DNA of 64,000 nucleotides from Pseudogracilibacillus sp037072025 (GTDB lineage Bacteria; Bacillota; Bacilli; Bacillales; Amphibacillaceae): assembly GCF_037072025.1 (NCBI RefSeq), contig NZ_JAXHDD010000019.1, forward strand, positions 1 through 64,000, given 5' to 3'. The notes beneath the pieces are model-generated. The model saw nothing but the letters and a program-made list of their open reading frames with translations. It searched no databases and was not told where the DNA came from. Both the position numbers and the translations under genes were made by a program. Positions 6,809 through 15,001 of the stretch are shown here, one piece after another; position 1 is the stretch's first letter; every line of letters starts with the position of its first letter.

Positions 6809-9010
6809 TCATATTTTTACTCGCTTTAGCCGCAATGAATTTAGCACTACCGAGATAGAGCTAAACGCCATTGCAGCTCCTGCCAGCCAAGGAACTAAAA
6901 TACCAAACATTGCAAATGGAATCATCGTTACATTATATAAAAAAGCCCATACAAAATTTTGTTTTATGTTGATCATCGTTTTTTTACTTATCTGAATCGC
7001 ATCAACTAATCGATGCAAATCTCCCTGTATAATCGTTACATCACCTGATTCAATTGCAACATCTGAACCTGTCCCTAAAGCAACACCGACATGACTTACT
7101 GCAAGTGCTGGCGCATCATTTATCCCATCACCAACCATGACAACATGATGACCGTTTTCCTTTAACTTCTCGACAATTTTCGCTTTATCATTCGGCGTAC
7201 ATCCTGTATATACTTTTTTAATTCCTACTTTTCGAGCAACTGCTAACCCTGCTCTTTTATGATCACCCGTTAACAAAATAATCGGATATCCCAGCTGTTT
7301 TAACCGTTTCACCGCTTGAATTGAACTTGACTTTATTTCGTCAAATACACCGATCATCCCAGCGAAACTCCCATCCACATACACTACCATTACTGTTTTT
7401 CCAGCATTTTTCAGTAACTCCTCCTGTTTCAAAGCTCTTTTAGGCAGAGAAAAACCATTCTGTTCAAAGTAAGCAGAGCTTGCAATGACTACCTCGTGCC
7501 CATGAACAACTGCTTTTATTCCATATCCCGGTATATTTTTGACGTGCTCGGCCTCTTGAAAAATATCCACGTGCGAGCTTGCCTTATTAACAATTGCTCT
7601 TGCTACTGGATGATCTAACGTATGTTCTACCGCTCCAATATATTGCATAAATTTCCTTGATTCCATTTTTTCAATAAATATATCTGTAACTTGTGGAACA
7701 CCCTTTGTAATCGTACCCGTCTTATCAAGAACGATATAATCATTTTTTCCAAGCAATTCTAGAAATCTACCTTCCTTAAATAAAATTCCATATTGTGCTG
7801 CCCGTCCACTACCAACCATGATTGAAGTCGGTGTCGCCAAACCTAAAGCACATGGGCATGCGATAATGAGTACCGCAATAACTTTTCCTAAAGCACCATT
7901 AAAATGCCCTGGCTGGAATATAAAATACCAAGCAACAAAAGTAACTGCGGCGATCATAATAACGATCGGGACAAATACTTCCGTAATTTTATCTGCAATA
8001 TGTTGAATCGGGGCTTTTGAATTTTGCGCTTCTTCTACGATGGAAATAATAGTTGATAAAACTGTTTCTGACTCTTTTTTCGTTACCTTTACTTTCAAAA
8101 GTCCATTTTGATTAATCGTCCCTGCATAAACTGCTGCACCAGTATTTTTTTCAATCGGAATACTCTCCCCTGTTAGCAATGATTCATCAATCATGGAATG
8201 CCCTTCCGTGACTTGTCCATCAATTGGAACTTTTTCTCCCGGTTTAATAATCACCATATCATCTGGAACAAGCTCCTTAATATTGACTAGTTTCTCTTTA
8301 CCTTCTATATATAAATTTGCCTGTTTCGTTTGCACTTCGTATAATTTTTTTAGTGCTTCTGCAGTTCTGACTTTGGTTTTTGCTTCCAAGAACCTTCCTA
8401 ACAAAATAAATGTAATAATAAAAGCACTTGTTTCATAAAACAACATTGCTGATTCCGTTGCATATAAGAAGTTAGGGGTAGTAAATGTCACATAATGACT
8501 ATAAAAAAATGCAGCACTTGTACTTAACACAACAAGAACATCCATATTTGTACTGCCATTTTTAATTGCTTTCCATGCCCGGTCATAAAATTGATATCCA
8601 ATTATAAATTGAATAGGAATAGTAATGGTAAATTGAAAAAAAGGGTTTGTCAGGATAGGAGGAATATACATAAACTTTGTCCACTTAAAATGTGCGAGCA
8701 TTGCCCAAGCTAAAGGAAAAGTTAACATAGCTGAAAAGATAAAATTCCATTTTAATTTTTTTATTTCTTGATTTTTATCACCTTCAATACGTGCTGATTT
8801 CCTTGCTTCAAATCCTAAATTATTAATTTTAGAGATTATGTCACGTAAGCTTGTCTTATTTTTATCAAAAGTAATGCTCCCTGTCTCTGTTGCGAGATTT
8901 ACCGTTATTTCCTCTACTCCCTCTATTCTAGAAACTACCTTCTCAATTCTTGCCACACAAGCTGCACAATACATCCCCTTTACTTCAAGTTTTGTTTTTT
9001 CTATGTTCAT
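6809..9010 (-). CDS. copA: copper-transporting P1B-type ATPase
   Basis: A 733-residue ATPase. It has a single N-terminal heavy-metal domain with 'GMYCAACVARIE' (CxxC), eight predicted membrane helices, the transmembrane metal site 'IIACPCALGLATP', the phosphorylation motif 'DKTGTITKG', the actuator 'LTGES', the 'HP' motif (LDHPVARA) and the hinge 'MVGDGINDAPAL'. The CPC motif is that of Cu+ exporters. No copZ chaperone or csoR/cueR regulator is adjacent. It stands upstream of the oxidase genes on the same strand, so it may either detoxify copper or supply copper to the extracytoplasmic CuA/CuB sites, as dedicated oxidase ATPases do. The longer GTG start has no ribosome binding site; the ATG at 9008-9010 has GGTGAG upstream and is preferred. 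Confidence 0.9.
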   Translation of the reverse strand: MNIEKTKLEVKGMYCAACVARIEKVVSRIEGVEEITVNLATETGSITFDKNKTSLRDIISKINNLGFEARKSARIEGDKNQEIKKLKWNFIFSAMLTFPLAWAMLAHFKWTKFMYIPPILTNPFFQFTITIPIQFIIGYQFYDRAWKAIKNGSTNMDVLVVLSTSAAFFYSHYVTFTTPNFLYATESAMLFYETSAFIITFILLGRFLEAKTKVRTAEALKKLYEVQTKQANLYIEGKEKLVNIKELVPDDMVIIKPGEKVPIDGQVTEGHSMIDESLLTGESIPIEKNTGAAVYAGTINQNGLLKVKVTKKESETVLSTIISIVEEAQNSKAPIQHIADKITEVFVPIVIMIAAVTFVAWYFIFQPGHFNGALGKVIAVLIIACPCALGLATPTSIMVGSGRAAQYGILFKEGRFLELLGKNDYIVLDKTGTITKGVPQVTDIFIEKMESRKFMQYIGAVEHTLDHPVARAIVNKASSHVDIFQEAEHVKNIPGYGIKAVVHGHEVVIASSAYFEQNGFSLPKRALKQEELLKNAGKTVMVVYVDGSFAGMIGVFDEIKSSSIQAVKRLKQLGYPIILLTGDHKRAGLAVARKVGIKKVYTGCTPNDKAKIVEKLKENGHHVVMVGDGINDAPALAVSHVGVALGTGSDVAIESGDVTIIQGDLHRLVDAIQISKKTMINIKQNFVWAFLYNVTMIPFAMFGILVPWLAGAAMAFSSISVVLNSLRLKRVKI

Positions 9011-9144
9011 TTCGCTCACCACTTTTTACGTATTAGTAAATTCTATTACGAGTAAGATAGCGTTAGAACAATAGTGGTCACTAAAGGAAACATCTAAACG
9101 AAAAATTTTTATAACAAATTTTATCCATATAGATCTAAATAGAA

Positions 9145-9175
9145 TATAATAAAGATAGTGCATTATTGAAAGGAA
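9145..9175 (+). promoter_or_regulatory. -10 box and ribosome binding site of the endonuclease gene
   Basis: A TATAAT hexamer at 9145-9150 and AAAGGAAG at 9169-9176 precede the ATG at 9186. No convincing -35 box is present at 17 bases, so promoter strength is uncertain. Confidence 0.4.
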
Positions 9176-9185
9176 GCCTGAGCAC

Positions 9186-10088
9186 ATGAGGATTGAGGTA
9201 GAACTTGAAGAATTAAAAAGCATGGAGAAATATAGTCCCGAAAAGCTTTTAGAAATATTAGCAGAGAATCAACAAAAAATTGAACAAAATCAATACTATG
9301 ATGAACAGCAAGATAATGTCCGGAAAGAATATTATTATCATGAAATTTCCAAAAATAAATCAGTCGGTGTAACATTATTTCACGCGTACCATCAACTCGT
9401 TACAGAAACACATCTACATAAATATCCTTATTCGATTAGCAAAAATCAATATTTATACACTTGGGTTGATCTCCAGTCTAATGGTCAACTTAAAACTATT
9501 TATTCTGGTAAAGAAAGAACACCCGAGCGATTAATCAAGGAAGACTTTGCAACGATCGACCGTCGTTTTAAGAGATATCTAGAACTAGTTGAAATGCATG
9601 ATATTATGAAGGATAGATTACTAGAACATCTTCGCCAAATTTCTAGACAACATAAATTCAATACAGAACATGTTGTCCCTCAGTCTTGGTTTCGAGCTAA
9701 AGAACCGATGAAAGGTGATTTGCATCATCTTTTCGTTTGTGAGCCAAGGTGTAATAGTCTCAGATCCAATTATCCATATTATGAACATCGGGATGAGGAC
9801 CCATCAAATTTCTGCGGTTTTTATCAATTGAACCGATTTGAACCAATGTACGGAAAAGGAGTTGTTGCTAGAGCAACCCTTTATTTCTTATTACGTTATC
9901 CAACAAAAATAACGAGGAGATTCAAAAAAACGATTGATCTTCCATTACTTTTACGTTGGCATGAACAATATAACGTGACGACATATGAAAAGCATCGAAA
10001 TATGGCAATCTTTGAAATTCAAGGGAATCGGAATCCATTTATTGATTTTCCTGAATTGGTAACGAAAATTTCTTTTCCTCGGAATTAG
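9186..10088 (+). CDS. endonuclease I family nuclease without signal peptide
   Basis: A 300-residue protein whose middle matches the endonuclease I (EndA/BsnI-type) His-Me finger nuclease. The catalytic segment 'FNTEHVVPQSWF' (about residue 158) is followed by 'MKGDLHHLFVCEPRCNSLRSN' (only the first part quoted: KGDLHHLFVCEPRCN) and a C-terminal 'FIDFPEL' motif typical of the family. Members are usually secreted and degrade DNA. This one begins with about 130 hydrophilic, charged residues and has no signal peptide or membrane segment, so by sequence it is cytoplasmic. It stands alone, divergent from copA, inside the respiratory block. The role of the N-terminal extension is unknown. Confidence 0.8.
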   Translation: MRIEVELEELKSMEKYSPEKLLEILAENQQKIEQNQYYDEQQDNVRKEYYYHEISKNKSVGVTLFHAYHQLVTETHLHKYPYSISKNQYLYTWVDLQSNGQLKTIYSGKERTPERLIKEDFATIDRRFKRYLELVEMHDIMKDRLLEHLRQISRQHKFNTEHVVPQSWFRAKEPMKGDLHHLFVCEPRCNSLRSNYPYYEHRDEDPSNFCGFYQLNRFEPMYGKGVVARATLYFLLRYPTKITRRFKKTIDLPLLLRWHEQYNVTTYEKHRNMAIFEIQGNRNPFIDFPELVTKISFPRN

Positions 10089-10111
10089 TTCCTGTTTCGA
10101 ACGATATTACG

Positions 10112-10152
10112 AAAAGAGCCAAATCCATACTTTGTGATAAGGCTCTTTTTTC
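10112..10152 (+). terminator. terminator of the endonuclease gene
   Basis: AAAAGAGCC pairs with GGCTCTTTTTT across a 20-base loop, followed by a T-run. It starts 24 bases after the stop codon. Confidence 0.8.
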
Positions 10153-10186
10153 ATTACTTCCCTACTTTGAACCTTTTTCCTCTAGC

Positions 10187-10378
10187 TTACAAATTACTAT
10201 CAAATTTACTATCATGCAATCCTATCATAAAAACACTGGCAAGCATTTGATCATATTGATGATCGATCTCATGCAACTCTTCTATTACTTTTGTAGAAAA
10301 ATGTTCTCTGCCTTTACTTGCATAATGGCTAAACTCATTCATATTTAATTGGGAAAGATAAACGAAACTTTGTTTTGT
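10187..10378 (-). pseudogene. remnant resembling the 3' end of the CtaG-type gene at 16.2 kb
   Basis: The minus frame reads YDQMLASVFMIGLH before a stop shortly after. The intact CtaG-type protein at 16188-17015 has YDQMLAGFFMIGLH near its C-terminus. DNA similarity runs from about 10152 to 10255 against 16213 to 16315 and includes the region beyond the open frame, so the two were copies. Upstream of the match the frame stays open for about 45 residues with a different sequence and no start signal. I read it as the tail of a lost third CtaG paralogue or a rearranged duplicate. Confidence 0.5.
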
Positions 10379-10675
10379 TTTTAAAATTTAAAATTCATTC
10401 TTCCATTTTGCTTTTCAGTAACAAGATAAAACTATCTTCTCAAATGAAAAAAATTGTTCAATGCATTACCTTCATGGAGTCTCTATTTTCAAACGTATCA
10501 TTGTTCTTTTTGTCCAACTCAAATATTTTAATTGTCTGTTTTGCAATCGTGCCATTTCGCCTTAAATATAGTAAGTAATAAACAACCTCTAACATAATTT
10601 TAGGATCAATTATAAGAATATGATGTGCTCTCTTGGATTATACCGGTAAATTTCTATTCTACTCTTACAATACGC
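10379..10675. other. AT-rich intergenic stretch
   Basis: Nothing recognisable was found. Open frames on the plus strand here lack ribosome binding sites and have no family-like features. Confidence 0.35.
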
Positions 10676-11452
10676 TTACGTTATACTAACTGCTGTAGTT
10701 CGAGGACGAGTAGACGTATACCACTGATAAAACAAAATAATGATAATAATAAGATCTATTGCATCTCCTCCATAGTACATGAGCATTCCACCTATCTTTG
10801 CTTGTAAAGGATCTACTCCGTTTGGTGGGGTTGCATAAATATACTTTGAAAGAATTCCATGTCCTGCTAAAGCAATAACAAAAACAATCGTGCGATTTAA
10901 AAAACTAACTTGATGAGGCACTGGATCAATATAAATTAAAGAAATTGTAAATAGATACCCTACAAAAAACACATGCAAATGAATGAGTACATGGATAATT
11001 GTACTATGTAACATCATTTCATATATAGGACTCGTGTACAGAATCCATAATCCCCCAATATTTATTATCGTAGCAACAAGAGGATTCGTATAAAAACGAA
11101 GAATCCGACTTCTTAACACACGCGTAACTCTACGTGCGGCTTGTACTGGAAGGATGCGTAGTAATAATGTCATTGGTGCAGCGACTGCTAAAAAAATAGG
11201 TCCTAACATGCCAAGCAGTAAGTGTCCGGCCATATGCCAAATGAAATTTTCGTGAGACGCTTGAGCAATCGGACCAATTACCGAAATTGCAATACAAATA
11301 ACACCTAATATCCAGCAAACTACTCGATATAGTGGCCATTTTCTATATGTTTGATTTGATCTTTTAACTGCATAACCATACCCAATTATTAAACTTATAA
11401 ATATACAAAGCAAAAATTCTTCCAAAATCCATCCACCTATGTAGCTACTCAT
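10676..11452 (-). CDS. CtaG-type cytochrome c oxidase assembly factor (caa3_CtaG family)
   Basis: A polytopic protein of 258 residues with about seven membrane helices. The conserved His in 'FIWHMAGHLLLGMLGPI' and 'VLIHLHVFFVGYLF', plus 'HGILSKYIY', are typical of the PF09678 family, which aids insertion of copper or haem in subunit I of haem-copper oxidases. The open frame extends upstream, but the ATG at 11450-11452 fits better. It overlaps the stop of the DUF2243 gene by 8 bases, a sign of translational coupling. It is one of two CtaG-type genes in this window, and it is near the ba3 oxidase, which suggests it serves that enzyme. Confidence 0.82.
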   Translation of the reverse strand: MSSYIGGWILEEFLLCIFISLIIGYGYAVKRSNQTYRKWPLYRVVCWILGVICIAISVIGPIAQASHENFIWHMAGHLLLGMLGPIFLAVAAPMTLLLRILPVQAARRVTRVLRSRILRFYTNPLVATIINIGGLWILYTSPIYEMMLHSTIIHVLIHLHVFFVGYLFTISLIYIDPVPHQVSFLNRTIVFVIALAGHGILSKYIYATPPNGVDPLQAKIGGMLMYYGGDAIDLIIIIILFYQWYTSTRPRTTAVSIT

Positions 11453-11915
11453 GAGTTTTCTCCCTTGTTTGATAAAGCAGTACGACTCCAATCAAAATAA
11501 TCACAATAGCAACGGCAATCCAAATAAAATCATATGGCAAAACATTCACATCATATCGGATTTGATGTATTCGCATAATCTTATGTTGTATCGTTCCGTC
11601 GTATAACTGGAAAGCACCTGCACCAAGGAACACGCCACCCCACCATCTTTTAATACGTAAGGCGTTGCGTCTTCTCAAATCGGCAAACAAAAACAACCCA
11701 CCAATTGTAGCAAACCAGCTGAATGCATGAAAAAGCCCATCTGAAATTAAACCAATATCAGTTGTAGACTTATCATAAAAATGATGCCAGCGAAGCAATT
11801 GATGGAAAACGGATTCATCAATAAAAGCAATCAATCCAACTCCGAATAAGAAACCGGAGCCCAAGTTTCGTGATGCGTAGGTTACACGATTTTCAGCTTC
11901 TTTTGCTCTTTCCAT
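11445..11915 (-). CDS. DUF2243 membrane protein
   Basis: A 156-residue protein with four predicted membrane helices and the conserved 'VFHQLLRWHHFYD' segment near residue 37 plus 'DGLFHAFSW' and 'DGTIQHK'. The repeated His residues suggest metal or haem contact. DUF2243 proteins commonly occur next to CtaG-type genes, as here. AAGGAGAGAAT precedes the ATG. The gene is first of a two-gene operon with the overlapping ctaG-type gene. Biochemical role unknown. Confidence 0.82.
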   Translation of the reverse strand: MERAKEAENRVTYASRNLGSGFLFGVGLIAFIDESVFHQLLRWHHFYDKSTTDIGLISDGLFHAFSWFATIGGLFLFADLRRRNALRIKRWWGGVFLGAGAFQLYDGTIQHKIMRIHQIRYDVNVLPYDFIWIAVAIVIILIGVVLLYQTREKTHE

Positions 11916-11994
11916 TTTAATTCTCTCCTTTAATGCCTTAGACTACAATTATGATTTACAAATAGTAAAAAACATATACTTTCATCTGAAACAC

Positions 11995-12031
11995 TAAAAA
12001 ACGCCTCAAGAATTTTCTTGAATGCGTTTTT
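11995..12031 (-). terminator. terminator behind the dctM stump
   Basis: AACGCATTCAAGAAAA and TTCTTGAGGCGTTTTTT form a strong stem on the minus strand immediately past the stop of the truncated TRAP permease gene. It is probably the original terminator of that operon. Confidence 0.8.
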
Positions 12032-12036
12032 CATTT

Positions 12037-12315
12037 TTACGGAGATAATAAACTTGGAATTCCAGTTGATAATGGTAGGAAATAAATAACAATTAATAAT
12101 GCGATAAGCATCGACACTAAAATTGGCACCACCGCCCTCACAATCGTTTCAAATGAAACTTTTCCGACGGTTGAGGCTACAAATAAGTTAACTCCGAGTG
12201 GTGGAGTAACAAATCCAATTGCTAAGTTCATTACAAGAATAACTCCAAAATGAATCGGATCAATTCCGATGTTGGTAACAACCGGAAGTAAAATCGGCGT
12301 TAAAAGGCTTATCTC
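12037..12315 (-). pseudogene. truncated TRAP transporter large permease (DctM), C-terminal stump
   Basis: About 90 residues match the end of DctM proteins: 'LTPILLPVVTNIGIDPIHFG', 'IGFVTPPLGVNLFVAS', and a final hydrophobic helix. A complete DctM has about 425 residues, so some 330 are missing. The sequence immediately upstream is the terminator of a toxin-immunity cassette, so the break coincides with the edge of the toxin array. TRAP systems import C4-dicarboxylates and related acids. The tartrate/malate-type dehydrogenase at 17.3 kb may once have been its metabolic partner (inference). No DctP or DctQ remains are visible. Confidence 0.8.
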
Positions 12316-12361
12316 TGCTCTGATGATAATAAGTGGTTCATTTGGCATTAGGTAGTCTCCC

Positions 12362-12402
12362 AAAAAAGAAACCTTGAAAGGCATTTAGTCAATCAAGGTT
12401 TT
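12362..12402 (-). terminator. cassette terminator 1, behind the SMI1-type immunity gene
   Basis: On the minus strand AAACCTTGATTGAC...TTTCAAGGTTTC ends in TTTTTT. The hairpin is nearly the same as those at 13922-13956 and 14893-14928, each lying behind an immunity gene. Confidence 0.75.
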
Positions 12403-12429
12403 TAAATATAATACTTAAGCCACTTATCA

Positions 12430-12999
12430 TCATTTCATTTTTTTTGATGCATTATTTAGAAATGTATTTAACTTATCACTTATATTTAAATTAACATTTT
12501 CTAAACTATTTTTTTCGACATCTAATCTTTTAAAGTTCATTATAAAATTTTCGAAAGAGTCAGATACTAAATATATATTTTCTCCATCCATTTCGTGAAA
12601 CCAAAAATAAATTTTATTTTGCTTGTCATCTTTTGTTCCAATGCAAACTAAATCTCCTCCTGGTAAATCTGCAATAGGAATTAAATCATCTGGTAATAAA
12701 TCTTTATAAAAGTTTATCTTGTCCTCAATATTATTTTCATCATTATATAATCCATAAATTGAATCTATTTCAAATTGTACTTGCTTAATATTGTTTGATA
12801 AGTCTTTTGAAGGAATAAAGCAATAATCTTCTCTGATATAATCATTACCATAATGTTGCAGATAAAAGGAATAATCTCGAGGTAACTTTATCTCATATTT
12901 TATTTCTAGATTATTTATATGGTCTTCATCCCAACTTTTAATAATTTCTTTCACATCAAAATCAATTATTGTTTCTAACTTCTTTTTAAATTGTTCCAT
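12430..12999 (-). CDS. SMI1/KNR4 (SUKH) family immunity protein
   Basis: A 189-residue protein with the SUKH pattern: 'NLEIKYEIKLPRDYSFYLQHYGND' (partly quoted: IKLPRDYSFYLQHYG) near residue 35, then 'DLIPIADLPGGDLVCIG' and 'KIYFWFHEMDGE'. SUKH proteins neutralise toxin nucleases of polymorphic toxin systems. Its start overlaps the 3' end of the upstream HNH-type toxin module by 25 bases, the usual toxin-immunity arrangement. The frame is intact although the toxin is broken, as expected if immunity remains useful against other strains. AT content is higher than in neighbouring housekeeping genes, consistent with transfer. Confidence 0.8.
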   Translation of the reverse strand: MEQFKKKLETIIDFDVKEIIKSWDEDHINNLEIKYEIKLPRDYSFYLQHYGNDYIREDYCFIPSKDLSNNIKQVQFEIDSIYGLYNDENNIEDKINFYKDLLPDDLIPIADLPGGDLVCIGTKDDKQNKIYFWFHEMDGENIYLVSDSFENFIMNFKRLDVEKNSLENVNLNISDKLNTFLNNASKKMK

Positions 13000-13458
13000 T
13001 TTTTAATACCCTCTCGTAAATCTGATGCTGAACCAATATGCAGAATATTTCCATGCAAATCAGTTGGTATTAATTCTATTACTGTGCTTGACTTATGGTG
13101 TGGTGTAACACCCGCTTGTTTTAATAATTTCTTTGCAGCATTTTTTGATGGCAAATTATATTGTTGCTGTATTTGTTCGTACACTAATGAAAAGTCATTT
13201 GGTTTACCTGTTAATTTTCCTTTCTCAAATACTATATCACCCTCTGACCAAGGTGAAAAGTTAGGTCTTCCATTAATAAATTCTACACCTTCACCATTCA
13301 GGTTTATCAGAATACCATTTTCCATTACCAGGTTCCCCTTCCCATTTACCATTTGTTCTTGGTAATCTTGTTGTGGAATTATCTATACCCTTACCATCGA
13401 CCTTAAAGTTCATATTCGTGAAACCTTTTGTCAGTTGTTCTTGAATATAATTTGGATT
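12975..13458 (-). pseudogene. HNH/ENDO VII-type toxin module, frameshifted
   Basis: The open part (12975-13352) reads 'FINGRPNFSPWSEGDI', 'KNAAKKLLKQAGVTPHHKSS', 'IPTDLHGNILHIGSASDLR', the active-site pattern of HNH/ENDO VII nuclease toxins of Bacillus LXG proteins. Upstream in another frame the DNA continues NFKVDGKGID and NGKWEGEPGNGKWYSDKPE before a stop, matching the N-terminal part of such modules. A frameshift near 13290-13310 therefore splits the domain. No ribosome binding site starts the shorter frame. It is followed by the overlapping SUKH immunity gene. The toxin is most likely inactive. Confidence 0.75.
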
Positions 13459-13899
13459 TTACGCGTTATAAGACTTTGGGTCATAGGCGCCTGCGAATGC
13501 TAATTCGTTTTTAGGAGTGCTGGAAAATATATTTGCTCCGGTAACAGGGCTGCTATTCTTTATACTGTTCAGCCGTGAACTGTTTTTGGAGGTTCGAATT
13601 GCTGTGCCTGTGCCTTTTCCAGGGCCGATAAATTCAACTGCGAGCGTTCCGAATACATATGTAAACCATCGTGCCTTACTCTCGTTGTCGCCTTTGACGA
13701 CATTTTTAATATATGAATCTGTTAAAGCTTTGCTGATATATAAAGATGTATCTACTGGACGAAATCGTACATTTCCTGCAAAAAGAAGCAGGTGATAAAG
13801 AACATCTAACGGATTATTGTGAAGTTCATAGATCCCTTCCCCTAAATCCTTCACAACATCGTAAATACCAAGCCCAATTCCTTTATACGTATTTGTTCA
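13459..13899 (-). pseudogene. PT-TG pre-toxin fragment, copy 2
   Basis: The frame contains 'GIYDVVKDLGEGIYELHNNP', 'YIKNVVKGDNESKARWFTYVFGT' (last part quoted: SKARWFTYVFGT) and a tail 'PKNELAFAGAYD'. This is the pre-toxin TG segment that links LXG or similar N-terminal domains to toxin C-termini. It is cut at the N-terminal side by an in-frame TGA just beyond 13899. It ends in a TAA at 13459-13461, after which the same frame continues NPNYIQEQLTK into the toxin module. It is thus a split remnant of one toxin gene; no secretion or LXG domain is left. Confidence 0.75.
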
Positions 13900-13921
13900 A
13901 CATAACTTAACCTCACTCAAA

Positions 13922-13956
13922 ATAAACCTTGAATGGCTGATAGCCGATCAAGGTAT
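13922..13956 (-). terminator. cassette terminator 2
   Basis: ACCTTGATCGGCT and AGCCATTCAAGGT pair on the minus strand, then TTATTTT follows. It lies 19 bases behind the immunity gene at 13975 and is a copy of the hairpins at 12362 and 14893. Confidence 0.7.
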
Positions 13957-13974
13957 AAGTTTAGGATAACGTTT

Positions 13975-14313
13975 TTATCTCTGACAATCCCTTTTCCAAA
14001 CACGTTGTCCGTCAGTTAAAAAAATTGCACAAGGAGGATCATCATAAAGTGAAACTTCAATTAATGAACCTTTTTCTTGTGTTAACCAATTATATAAACT
14101 ACCTTTATTATTGCTAGGATGAGATAAAATTTTATTTACCTTGAATACGGCTGCATCATATTCTGTATAATTCATATCATCCTCTTCTAATCCATTGTCT
14201 GTTTCGAAAACTGTATCTAGTTCACCAATAATCCTCAATCCATTTTCCCATACTAGTATCATGTCACTATCTTTATAATTTATTAATGTTCCCATTAAAG
14301 AATCATACCCCAT
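13975..14313 (-). CDS. candidate immunity protein paired with the type-50 toxin module
   Basis: A 112-residue acidic protein I cannot assign to a family. It shows 'GTLINYKDSDMILVWENG' and 'SLYDDPPCAIFLTDGQRVW', suggesting a small beta-rich fold, with no signal peptide or membrane segment. It follows the toxin module at 14337 by 23 bases and is followed by the cassette terminator, so position argues for an immunity role. The ATG at 14311-14313 has GAGG six bases before it. A longer start four codons upstream has no ribosome binding site. Confidence 0.6.
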   Translation of the reverse strand: MGYDSLMGTLINYKDSDMILVWENGLRIIGELDTVFETDNGLEEDDMNYTEYDAAVFKVNKILSHPSNNKGSLYNWLTQEKGSLIEVSLYDDPPCAIFLTDGQRVWKRDCQR

Positions 14314-14336
14314 ATGCATCCTCATTTCTTTTGTTT

Positions 14337-14741
14337 TTATGGTCTTGATGGCACTATATGAGCACCGTCTTTTCCATAATGTATCAATCCTTTAGTAGTC
14401 TCAAGGTATTCACCGGTATCGCGATCATAGTATTTCCCAATTGGTTGACCAAAGTCTACTCTTTCTTTATTACCGTTTGGTAGTAATTGACCTTTTCCTG
14501 CAAACTTATCTAGCAATTCTTGTGCTGTTTTATTATCGCCATAAAAAATACTCTTGTTTTTTCCGTTTGCTTATTCTTGTTTGTAGTTTGGAGTATTAGG
14601 AATATGTTTCTCTTGAGCACCTGGCTTTACTTTAACTGGGAATCCATGTATTTCTCGGTATGGCCCTTTAGGTACTGAATTCTTTCCATAATTAGGTGCA
14701 CCATAAACTATACCCTTACCATCCACTTTAACTTCGAACAT
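14337..14741 (-). pseudogene. polymorphic toxin type 50-like module with an internal stop
   Basis: The frame from 14741 reads FEVKVDGKGIVYG...NTPNYKQE, then TAA at 14571-14573, and continues in the same frame ANGKNKSIFYGDNKTAQELL...RVDFGQPIGKYYDRDTGEYL...GLIHYGKDGAHIVPSRP and stop. The C-terminal 'RVDFG..IG.YyD..tG.y..T..giIHYsK.G.HIVP' pattern matches toxin type 50 (a predicted RNase). The single TAA within an otherwise intact reading frame splits it. Interestingly AGGA and ATG sit just before FEVKVDGKG, so the module may have gained its own start. No pre-toxin segment precedes this copy. Confidence 0.7.
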
Positions 14742-14892
14742 TGTTATCCTCATGTGTAAATTTTCATTGAATAGTAATAAGTGTTGACGCTTTATTTAAA
14801 TATCGCTACAACCAATCTCGTATGTCCACTTACCATCATGAGTATTTGATTTAAATTTGAGAATTTTTTACCCGTAAATCCTTTTTACATTA

Positions 14893-14928
14893 CTAAAAAC
14901 CTTGAAAGGCATAAAGCCAATCAAGGTT
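14893..14928 (-). terminator. cassette terminator 3
   Basis: AACCTTGATTGGCTTTATGCC and TTTCAAGGTTTTT form the hairpin on the minus strand, about 75 bases past the immunity gene at 15002. It is a third copy of the array's common terminator. Confidence 0.7.
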
Positions 14929-15001
14929 CAGATATTTAATTCTGTTTTGACTACATTTAATTCTCGCTTATTAATTTATGAGAATTAAATAATTTACCTC
15001 C

